This document shows, one piece after another, positions 55,289-62,258 of a DNA stretch of 64,000 nt. The notes below the pieces were generated by a model, which saw only the letters and a list, made by a program, of their open reading frames with translations, searched no databases and was not told where the DNA came from. The position numbers and the translations under genes are program-made. Position 1 is the first letter of the stretch, and each line of letters starts with the position of its first letter. Source of the stretch: Halodesulfovibrio aestuarii DSM 17919 = ATCC 29578 (GTDB lineage Bacteria > Desulfobacterota > Desulfovibrionia > Desulfovibrionales > Desulfovibrionaceae); contig NZ_ARQF01000021.1 in NCBI RefSeq assembly GCF_000384815.1, positions 1-64,000 of the forward strand, written 5' to 3'.

Positions 55289-55383
55289 AGAACGGGCAAA
55301 GTTGAAAAACTCTGTAGAGATAATAAGAGCTGTTCAAGGCATGATGGAGCTGGTTGGGAGCATCCAGAATGTTTGCCCGTTCT
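55289..55383 (-). repeat. 12-bp inverted repeat with 71-base spacer
   Basis: Perfect arms AGAACGGGCAAA (55289-55300) and its complement (55372-55383) between the receiver gene and the dikinase-like gene. It may form a long-range RNA fold that separates the two transcription units. No T-run at its end on the minus strand. Confidence 0.45.
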
Positions 55384-55403
55384 ACAGAACGTACCCACGT
55401 TGC

Positions 55404-55769
55404 TTATACAATTGCAGCGAGTACTTCCTGTACTTTATTTTCCAGTTCCTCTTTATCAATTGGCTTTACACAGTATTCGTTAGCACCAAGTTTGAGAGAT
55501 TCACGAGCGGTTTCCAACGTTGGATACCCTGTAAGCATGATGACCTGTGTTTCGGGTGAGCGTGCTTTGAGCTCTGCCAGAACTTCTACTCCGGTCATTT
55601 TGCGTAGCTTAATGTCTAGAATTGCGAGGTCTGGTGTATCATTCTGGGCAAAGGTCAGGGCTTCATCTTCGTCGGTAAAAACCTGAACGGAATGTCCCTT
55701 GCGCTCTAAAATTCGCTTGATAAGAATGCCTGCGTCGATAACATCATCAAGCACCATGATTTTTGCCAT
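55404..55769 (-). CDS. single-domain response regulator (receiver only)
   Basis: A 121-residue receiver without output domain. Acid pocket D8-D9 in MVLDDV, phosphoacceptor Asp in LAILDIKL (about 52), switch Thr in MLTGYP and Lys in CVKPID. It lies 155 bases downstream of the histidine kinase (55925-57973) on the same strand, and is the probable phosphoacceptor. Output must lie elsewhere, perhaps by binding a partner protein. Confidence 0.94.
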   Translation of the reverse strand: MAKIMVLDDVIDAGILIKRILERKGHSVQVFTDEDEALTFAQNDTPDLAILDIKLRKMTGVEVLAELKARSPETQVIMLTGYPTLETARESLKLGANEYCVKPIDKEELENKVQEVLAAIV

Positions 55770-55924
55770 AGCTATTTCCTTGTATCATAAGGTAAGCGTA
55801 GGCAGCAGGGTGTTTCCTGCTGCTCAAACTGAATTCCGACGCGCTATGACGATCGCACAAATACACAGTCCGTTGACAGCATATCTTGAATAGCGTGGTC
55901 TACGCGTTGCATGTTTCAGCTATA

Positions 55925-57973
55925 TTATTCGTATCCAATTTCATCTAATGGGAGAACAACTTTAAAGGTTGTTCCCGGTCCCCAGTTTTCTGTGCGGGTA
56001 GCACCATCTTCCAATAATTGTTTAGGAGCCGGACTGATAGCAAAAATTCGTCCGCCATGATCCTTAATAATGCCAAATGATACAGAAAGACCTAGTCCCG
56101 TTCCTTTTCCCACAGGCTTTGTGCTGAAGAATGGGTCAAAAATAGAGTCGATGTCATTTGTTGCTATGCCTGAACCGGAATCCGTAAACCATGCAGAGAT
56201 GGTTCCTTTATTAATATCCAGTTCTGTGCGGATATTGATCACACCGTTATGTCCTATTGCTTCAATAGCATTAGACATAAGGTTCATCCAGACCTGTTTT
56301 AATTGCTCAGGATTTCCGTAAATAATAGGAAGTCTGTCGTCCAGATGCGGAATAATTTTTACATTATCAAGCTTAAAAGCATGCCGTACAAGTTGAACAA
56401 CTTCCATGATGGAGTTGTTGAAGCACATTTCTTTCTTTTCACTTTTTGTCTGGCGTGAAAAATTAAGCAGGTCTGCGACAATCTTACGGCAGAACTTAGC
56501 TTGTTTTTCAACTATGACCAAATCTTTATGTACCTGCTCGTCTTCAGGAAAATCTTCCTGCAAAAGCTGTGAGTATCCGAGGATAATCCCGAGAGGCGTA
56601 TTAATTTCGTGAGCAACACCGCCTGCAAGTTTGCCAATAGATTCAAGTTTTTGTGAATGTATGAGTTGGTTCTGGTAGTCTTTTACATTGGTAATGTCGC
56701 GGGCTGTACCGAGTACCCCGATGGATTCTTTATGTTCATCATGAACAGGTACTTTTAATACGTTAAACCACTTACGGGAACCGTCTTCCAGAACGATGCG
56801 CACCTCGCGGTTAACGGGCTTGCTAGTGCTGATTATCTGCTGTGTTTCTTGAAGAGTATTGGCAGTATTCAGGAGCGATTGAATTTCATACTCTTTTTTG
56901 CCAACAATTTTTTCTTTGGGTTTCTTTACAAATGATGCAAATGCCTGATTGACGGAAATGTATGTGCCGTTCTTGTCTATTAAGGACAACTGATCAGGAC
57001 TGGATTCAAAGATTGTCCGTAAAATCTCCTGCTGCTGGGTCAAATCGTTTTTTGCTTCTTCCAGTTCTGCAATGTGGCCTCGCAATGAAAGAGACATAAC
57101 GTCAAACGTTTCTGCAAGCTCATGAATTTCGTCACCGGAATTTTTAGCAAAAACAGGGCACTCTTCGCAGTTGTTCAAATCCCGTGCAGACTTGTTACTG
57201 CAGTAGTTAGTGCACAGCGTTTCACCAAATTGCCAGCATCTTTGCTCAGTGTTTCCGTACGCAGGGCAGTCCTCTTGGTCGCACTTGTAGATTTCCCAGC
57301 AGTTTCTGTTGAGACCGGATGTCTGATTAAGCTTTAGCTCTCCACGTACAATGCTTTCGGCATATTGTCCGAGCATACCGAGCCGGTAAGTAATCTTGTG
57401 AGCGAACTGTGTTGAGATGGCAAGGCTGATGATAAGGGTGATGCCGGTAACAATAGAGATGGTGAAAATGAGTCCATTAACTACGCTTTGCACCTGACTT
57501 CTGGATAGCCCCAGACGTGCCTGCCCGATAACGAGTCCACCTGCTGTTACTGGTACTGCAAAGTCATAAAATTTATCAGAACCTGTATCGACAAGTTTGA
57601 TGGAGGGCTTTGCATCATCGGTAATGACGTTGGCGTGTTTTAAATCAATCGGAAAACCGTTTGTGAACGTGTGGGCCAGAATTTGGCTATTGCTGTTTAT
57701 GAGAAATGCATACGCAACATCTTTATCGACAGTGCGCAGTTCATCCACCATTTCCTTCATCTGTAAAAGATCGCCGGAAAGCATGGAGCTGGTTGTCCGT
57801 AGCGCAATGTTATCTGCCAGAACTTGTCCGCGCCGTTTAGTTTCGTGAACGAGCGAGTTTGCTGCGATCTGGGTAACCACAACAGCAAGCATAAGTGAAA
57901 GGGAAATGATGATTATACTCATTCCCGCGTTAAGTTTAGTACGAAAACGCATCCTGCTTAATCTATTTAGCAT
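55925..57973 (-). CDS. sensor histidine kinase with two-CW-like Cys-rich domain
   Basis: A 682-residue membrane kinase. Order: two membrane helices (about 14-38 and 172-195) around a periplasmic sensor of about 130 residues, a juxtamembrane Cys-rich module (about 224-275) with CWEIYKC, CPAY, RCWQ, CTNYC, CEECPVF (many Cys spaced like the two-CW domain), a HAMP-like linker, a PAS domain (about 310-430, SSPDQLSLIDKNGTYISVN), a HisKA with VAHEINTPLG and a catalytic domain (NLMSNAIEAI, DSGSGI, GKGTGLGLS). The gene overlaps the upstream lipoprotein gene by 11 bases. It may sense a ligand delivered by that lipoprotein. Confidence 0.92.
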   Translation of the reverse strand: MLNRLSRMRFRTKLNAGMSIIIISLSLMLAVVVTQIAANSLVHETKRRGQVLADNIALRTTSSMLSGDLLQMKEMVDELRTVDKDVAYAFLINSNSQILAHTFTNGFPIDLKHANVITDDAKPSIKLVDTGSDKFYDFAVPVTAGGLVIGQARLGLSRSQVQSVVNGLIFTISIVTGITLIISLAISTQFAHKITYRLGMLGQYAESIVRGELKLNQTSGLNRNCWEIYKCDQEDCPAYGNTEQRCWQFGETLCTNYCSNKSARDLNNCEECPVFAKNSGDEIHELAETFDVMSLSLRGHIAELEEAKNDLTQQQEILRTIFESSPDQLSLIDKNGTYISVNQAFASFVKKPKEKIVGKKEYEIQSLLNTANTLQETQQIISTSKPVNREVRIVLEDGSRKWFNVLKVPVHDEHKESIGVLGTARDITNVKDYQNQLIHSQKLESIGKLAGGVAHEINTPLGIILGYSQLLQEDFPEDEQVHKDLVIVEKQAKFCRKIVADLLNFSRQTKSEKKEMCFNNSIMEVVQLVRHAFKLDNVKIIPHLDDRLPIIYGNPEQLKQVWMNLMSNAIEAIGHNGVINIRTELDINKGTISAWFTDSGSGIATNDIDSIFDPFFSTKPVGKGTGLGLSVSFGIIKDHGGRIFAISPAPKQLLEDGATRTENWGPGTTFKVVLPLDEIGYE

Positions 57974-58955
57974 GGGTCACCCGCTGCGCTGGTAGTAAAG
58001 GTATGGACGGAAATGTTGATGTGATTTTGTCAGCTTCAACTTTCTGAATAAGAGTACGAACAGCATCATAGTCGGAATCTGTGGCCGGAATGATACCGCT
58101 TGTACGTGCGTTTGTAAGAATTGCGGCTTCTGTAGGGTTGTCCATGGATAGCTTGAACATAGCCTCAGCAATCTTTGAAACAATCTCTTTATCCATGCCT
58201 CTTCTGGCAGAATATACCCACCCCGGGTATTCTGGAGTCACTGCCAGTACACGAATGTCCTGCAAGTTTATTTTATCTTTTACGGTGTCGAGTGCGCCTT
58301 CACGAACAGAAGCAACATCACATTTTCCGGCGTAGACCGCGAGTGCGGCTTTTTCCTGTTTGCCACCGGGGCCGGGGGCAAATGCAATTTCACTGAAGTC
58401 ATGGGCGTGTATGCCGTGATCTAAAAAGTATCCAAGCGCATAAAGATAGCCCCCAGCAGAGTGAGGATCTACCGCCATCCAGCGTTTTCCGATTACGTCT
58501 TTAAGTGTTTGAATAGCTTTGTTCTGTGCGTGTACAATAATTTGACCGCGGAATGTGGGACGCCCGTCCGGTTCCTTTATGCGCGCAAACGCGGTTGAGC
58601 CCATCTGAGCTAGCTGGACGTAGACAACGGGGTTAGAGAACGAAATATCAATTTCACCACTCTGCACCATGCGGACATGCTCTGCGAAAGTGTCAGGAAA
58701 GACCTGACGCATGGGCAATCCTGTTTCTTTTGTAAGGTATTGGATGAGTGGATTGTGACGGGCGTAAGAAACTTCGTGTGAATATTGAGGTAAATAAGCG
58801 TAGGTTATTGCAGGTTCCGGAACTGGAACTTTAACAGATTCCCGTTTTGAAAAATCGACTTTGACAACGGGTACGTCTTCACCACACCCTTGTAATAATA
58901 CGGAGGTGCAGACTAGGAATGCTAAAAAAAATACACGCAACGATTGATGTTTCAA
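57963..58955 (-). CDS. PhnD-like phosphonate/phosphate-type substrate-binding lipoprotein
   Basis: A 330-residue lipoprotein. Lipobox LQGC with Cys24, then a PhnD-type periplasmic-binding domain: YAYLPQYSHEV, HNPLIQYLTKETGLPM, DISFSNPVVYVQLAQ, RGQIIVHAQNKAIQTLKDVIGKRW, DPHSAGGYLYALGYFL. The family binds phosphonates and similar anions and often serves transport, but here it is fused in a gene chain with a kinase and a receiver and no ABC permease or ATPase follows. It overlaps the kinase gene by 11 bases. So it is probably the ligand sensor for the kinase. Ligand unknown. Confidence 0.88.
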   Translation of the reverse strand: MKHQSLRVFFLAFLVCTSVLLQGCGEDVPVVKVDFSKRESVKVPVPEPAITYAYLPQYSHEVSYARHNPLIQYLTKETGLPMRQVFPDTFAEHVRMVQSGEIDISFSNPVVYVQLAQMGSTAFARIKEPDGRPTFRGQIIVHAQNKAIQTLKDVIGKRWMAVDPHSAGGYLYALGYFLDHGIHAHDFSEIAFAPGPGGKQEKAALAVYAGKCDVASVREGALDTVKDKINLQDIRVLAVTPEYPGWVYSARRGMDKEIVSKIAEAMFKLSMDNPTEAAILTNARTSGIIPATDSDYDAVRTLIQKVEADKITSTFPSIPLLPAQRVTHAK

Positions 58956-59006
58956 GTGACAACCCCATAACAGAACAGAACTCTATTCGTTTTTTGATAA
59001 GGATGG

Positions 59007-59699
59007 TTATCCTGCTGTCGCGGTGTCTTCTTGTGGTTGTTGCATTGCTTCAGTCACCGGAGCAGATGTGTTAAGCTCGTCCCATGATTTGATTTGGTTG
59101 ATAAGCTCAGCATCTTCTTCGCGCATAGCTTCGATATTGCGAAGGAAAGGAATATATTTACGTGTCTTATACAATGTATAACGTAAAGCAATATAGCTGG
59201 TAAGAAGCACAAATGCATATCCCAAAGACACCGTGGTAGAAGATATAAAATCTGTACTTAGGTTTGTAAGGCTGAACTTGTCAAAGTCAACAGAGAGCAT
59301 AGGAAAGCTCACAATGTCAACACCGGTGAAGCGGGTCTGCATCCAGCCAAGAGCAAAAGGAACTGGCCATAAGGAAACCGCGAAAAAAGCGGCTTGCGCG
59401 AAGAATACTTTACCGAAGTATTCGTTTGCCCAAGTATTGGCGGCCTTAAAGTTAGCTTTGTCTTTTTGCTTGATGGCTTCAATAGAGAGGTTGTGCATGC
59501 GTACCATCTTCGCGTTGAGCTTTGCATAGTAGGCTCTGTTAACATGATAAATGAAGATGGAAGAAATTTCTCCTGCAAAAACGCACCAGAGACCTAACAC
59601 GATAGAACCCATCCAAACTGCCATCTCCGGATTACTGATCCAGCGGTAGGGGGCAATAAAGAAGGGATCGAGTGCGAAAAAAATACTCTGCATATCCAT
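59007..59699 (-). CDS. inner-membrane protein, unknown (EMC3/DUF106-like topology)
   Basis: A 230-residue protein with three membrane segments (about 30-50, 100-118, 158-185) and a charged helical loop between the first two (IEAIKQKDKANFKAANTWANEYF). This order is like DUF106 and Oxa1/EMC3 insertase-type proteins, but I see no definite motif. The tail is acidic and Pro/Gln rich. The gene lies after the TauE/SafE gene on the same strand, separated by a terminator-like pair of hairpins, so it may be only partly co-transcribed. Confidence 0.65.
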   Translation of the reverse strand: MDMQSIFFALDPFFIAPYRWISNPEMAVWMGSIVLGLWCVFAGEISSIFIYHVNRAYYAKLNAKMVRMHNLSIEAIKQKDKANFKAANTWANEYFGKVFFAQAAFFAVSLWPVPFALGWMQTRFTGVDIVSFPMLSVDFDKFSLTNLSTDFISSTTVSLGYAFVLLTSYIALRYTLYKTRKYIPFLRNIEAMREEDAELINQIKSWDELNTSAPVTEAMQQPQEDTATAG

Positions 59700-59711
59700 G
59701 CGTTACCTCTC

Positions 59712-59788
59712 AAAAAAAAAATGTATCAATCTGCAATAGTGCAGATTGTTGTTTATGTCAGGGATGGAGCATAGTTGCTCCATCCCTG
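59712..59788 (-). terminator. tandem hairpins after tauE/safE
   Basis: Read on the minus strand: first a perfect 13-bp hairpin (59759-59771 with 59776-59788, loop TAGT in plus orientation), then a 9-bp hairpin (59727-59735 with 59740-59748) followed by a run of nine T (59712-59720). The second is probably the terminator; the first may stabilise the 3' end. The next gene (59007-59699) begins only 12 bases later. Confidence 0.75.
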
Positions 59789-59808
59789 AAAGATGCTGTG
59801 TGCGTGGG

Positions 59809-60972
59809 CTAGAATGGAGGGAGAAGGCTCATTCCAAGGAAGCCTTTAGATGCGTAACGGATACCAACGTAGAAGGCGAGGAAGATGAAGAGGCGTTTGA
59901 GCCATACTTCCGGGATGTACTTGGAGGTACGTGGGCCGATAAAGGAACCTACGAGTACACCAAGGAGTTCTACGCCGATGAGAGGCCAGAATACTGGGGT
60001 GTCTTTAACTACCATGTAAGTGAAGATAGAGGTGGTCATACCGACGAGTACTGCCAGTGCAGAAGTACCAGCAACGAGGTACATAGGAAGACCGGCAACA
60101 CTTGTAAGGAATGGTACCAGAAGGAAGCCGCCGCCTACACCGAGGAAGGAAGCAAGACCAGCGATAACAAAACCGCCACATACAGGTACGAGTGGGTTAA
60201 AGGAGAATTCAACACCGTAGAAGGTGAATACGCATTTGGTTGGAGAGAAAGAAACTACTTTTACACCAAGTGCGGAAGTATCTACAGCAGAGCCGGAGCG
60301 TTCTTCTTTAATAGTGGATTCAAAAGCGCGTGCTGCTTCTTTAGCCTGTTTTTTGTTAGCCTGACCACGCGGGGTGGTTTCGTAAAGAAGGTAGCAGCCC
60401 AAGAAGAGTACGAAGAGGCCGAAGTAGCCGATGTACGCTTTAAGGGAGATCTGGCCTGCAGTGAGCCAAGGAATAAGGTAAGAACCTAAAATGGAGCCGG
60501 TTGCGAGGGAAAGACCCAACGGCAGTACAAGGCGACCCATTTTGTAGTAGTTGAAAGAAGACATGCCGGCTGAAGTACCAACAAGCCACTGGTTAGAAAC
60601 ACGGATGGAGTCTGTTACCAGTTTGTTGAGAACAGGAGACTGTTTTTTAAAGCTGGATGCGTAGTTACCGAATCCGAAGATGGTAATATGACCAACACCA
60701 GCCATGATGCCGCCGAATGCGCCAACAGTGGAGAAAATCCAACCAACCCAGATCGCCCATAAGAAGCCGATCACGAGGTTAACAGATGGTGCGCCCGGAA
60801 TGCCTAAGAAGCCGGTAGCAGCAGAATTATTGATTTCGCCAATGCCAGTACCTTTTGGGGTAGCGTTAATTGCATCAGAAAGACGGTCAGCCAGTGCTGG
60901 CTGAGAAAAAACAAGCAGAATAGCTGCGGCGAGTAGGGTAAGGCTTACCCAGTTACGTCTGTTGGAAAACAC
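59809..60972 (-). CDS. TauE/SafE family membrane exporter
   Basis: A 387-residue membrane protein of the TauE/SafE (DUF81) family, which moves sulfite, sulfonates or similar anions. About eight helices in two repeats, the second with GFVIAGLASFLGVGGGFLLVPFL and PLIGVELLGVLVGSFIGPRTS. A signal-like segment or first helix starts the protein (TLLAAAILLVFSQPALA). GTG at 60972 is chosen: GAGGAGG lies five bases upstream, whereas the ATG at 61002 is preceded by an anti-SD-like CCTCCT. A 9-bp hairpin (61007-61030) lies between the DUF169 gene and this one. Confidence 0.9.
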   Translation of the reverse strand: MFSNRRNWVSLTLLAAAILLVFSQPALADRLSDAINATPKGTGIGEINNSAATGFLGIPGAPSVNLVIGFLWAIWVGWIFSTVGAFGGIMAGVGHITIFGFGNYASSFKKQSPVLNKLVTDSIRVSNQWLVGTSAGMSSFNYYKMGRLVLPLGLSLATGSILGSYLIPWLTAGQISLKAYIGYFGLFVLFLGCYLLYETTPRGQANKKQAKEAARAFESTIKEERSGSAVDTSALGVKVVSFSPTKCVFTFYGVEFSFNPLVPVCGGFVIAGLASFLGVGGGFLLVPFLTSVAGLPMYLVAGTSALAVLVGMTTSIFTYMVVKDTPVFWPLIGVELLGVLVGSFIGPRTSKYIPEVWLKRLFIFLAFYVGIRYASKGFLGMSLLPPF

Positions 60973-61006
60973 GTGTACCTCCTCACGTAAATTGCGTTCC
61001 ATAGGA

Positions 61007-61030
61007 GGAGCGGTATGTGCGTACCGCTCC
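61007..61030 (-). other. intercistronic hairpin between DUF169 and tauE/safE
   Basis: Nine-bp stem (61007-61015 with 61022-61030), loop of six, no T-run on the minus strand. It lies just ahead of the TauE/SafE gene and may be an mRNA-processing or stability element inside an operon. Confidence 0.55.
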
Positions 61031-61046
61031 GGTATATGACAAAAGA

Positions 61047-61823
61047 TTATTTAGATTTCTTGAAGATGATGAGTGGACAGTTTTTGCATACGTCCTGACC
61101 AGGGAAGCCGTCGCCAGGTTTGGTGATGGAAGAACTGCCAAGCTCTTCGATACGTTCGAGAAGACGCTCGTATGTCGCGATCATCTTTTCGCCCGGAATC
61201 ATAACGTTGATTTCACCGCGTTCTGTTTTACCTGCGTTGTAGCTACCGGAGCATGCAGGAACCATGTTGAATTCATTAGCAACATGAGAGAATACGGAGC
61301 CACCACATGCAGAAGAGTTCATGGTAATTGCAGGGCGGAGCGGATGAGTATCTGTAGCTGCCATGTAATCAACAGCAAGGTGGTATGCCTGCATGTTATC
61401 TACATAGAAATGAACAACGTCTGGAGTCTCAGTTGCGTTGGCAAGCGGCATAACAGCCATACCAACCATACCTTCAGGCATCTGGGACTTTGTTTCTACA
61501 AAACGCTTTGCCTGTTCAGGATTGCGAGTGTATTTTGCGTGGCTTTTTACTTCTGCTTCATCAAGACCTTTCCAGCCGAAGCTGTAATGAGCATTGGAGC
61601 AGGAGAGCATTTCTTTAGTGGCGTATACATTCTGGCCTTTCATGCGTGCTGCAATTTCCCACTGACAGAAAGTCATTGGCTTAACCGGCACATGTACTTC
61701 GTTTTCTTCGAGGTACTTGTCTGCTTCTGCCTGATCGTAGAAATATTTAATTGCGATCGGGTAGTGGTAAAGGCGCATTTCGCGCATCAAAGTTGCTTGC
61801 ATTTCTTTAAAATCTACGGACAT
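61047..61823 (-). CDS. DUF169 family protein
   Basis: A 258-residue protein of the DUF169 family, cytosolic, common in sulfate reducers and methanogens and of unknown function. Two blocks seen: YHYPIAIKYF near residue 20, and NSSACGGSVFSHVANEFNMVPACSGSYNAG with Cys residues, which could bind a cofactor. The C-terminus ends CKNCPLIIFKKSK, so a CKNC pair is near the end. GGGAGAAG lies before the ATG. It leads a unit with TauE/SafE. A perfect HcpR-like operator lies about 190 bases upstream. A role in sulfite or organosulfur handling is inferred from the partner. Confidence 0.88.
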   Translation of the reverse strand: MSVDFKEMQATLMREMRLYHYPIAIKYFYDQAEADKYLEENEVHVPVKPMTFCQWEIAARMKGQNVYATKEMLSCSNAHYSFGWKGLDEAEVKSHAKYTRNPEQAKRFVETKSQMPEGMVGMAVMPLANATETPDVVHFYVDNMQAYHLAVDYMAATDTHPLRPAITMNSSACGGSVFSHVANEFNMVPACSGSYNAGKTERGEINVMIPGEKMIATYERLLERIEELGSSSITKPGDGFPGQDVCKNCPLIIFKKSK

Positions 61824-62258
61824 GATTCTTCTCCCGTTTTTTTATGTGAAGATCCAGTCAGTTCACCAAATGTTGGTGTACGAGCTCATTGCTTTCTGAA
61901 GCTGGAATTATCAATGAGGCATATAGCCAGCAATAAAAACTGAAATAAAGAATTAAGTCACATTAATTCACAAGCAAAGTGCTTATTTTGGGAGTATTAC
62001 GGTAAAACTTTGTGAATTAAATCACAAATAAATATAAAATTAACATTAAATCAGATAATTAGATTGTATTATTGATATATGAATATATGTTTATAGGAAT
62101 GCTTTTGAGGTGTTTTTCCACGTAAAGTGCATGCTAACTTTTGTACAAGGAGTCTGGGTTGTTCGCTTTTTCGTAGCAGTGCAATCCCCCCAATACAGTT
62201 CCTCATTTGCTGTTTTATCTATATTAATAGGGGGATTAAGTCTGACGCGTGAGGCAAA
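61824..62258. promoter_or_regulatory. 435-base region upstream of DUF169 unit
   Basis: Between the DUF169 start and the MscS gene end. AT-rich with the HcpR-like site at 62009-62028 and a half-site TTGTGA at 61967-61973 on the minus strand. No ORF supported. Confidence 0.5.
62009..62028 (-). promoter_or_regulatory. HcpR-like operator before DUF169-tauE/safE
   Basis: TTTGTGAATTAAATCACAAA, a perfect palindrome around N6 with TTGTGA-N6-TCACAA at its core, the consensus reported for HcpR of Desulfovibrio. Centre about 195 bases before the DUF169 start. The site fits other CRP/FNR proteins as well. Confidence 0.8.

Noticed and set aside
59746-60489. 247-codon plus-strand frame across the TauE/SafE gene
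   Set aside because: Runs antisense to a clear membrane-protein gene, has no ribosome site and an odd composition; a shadow frame.
61017-61943. 308-codon plus-strand frame across DUF169
   Set aside because: Antisense to a supported gene; Cys/Phe/His-rich composition typical of shadow frames.
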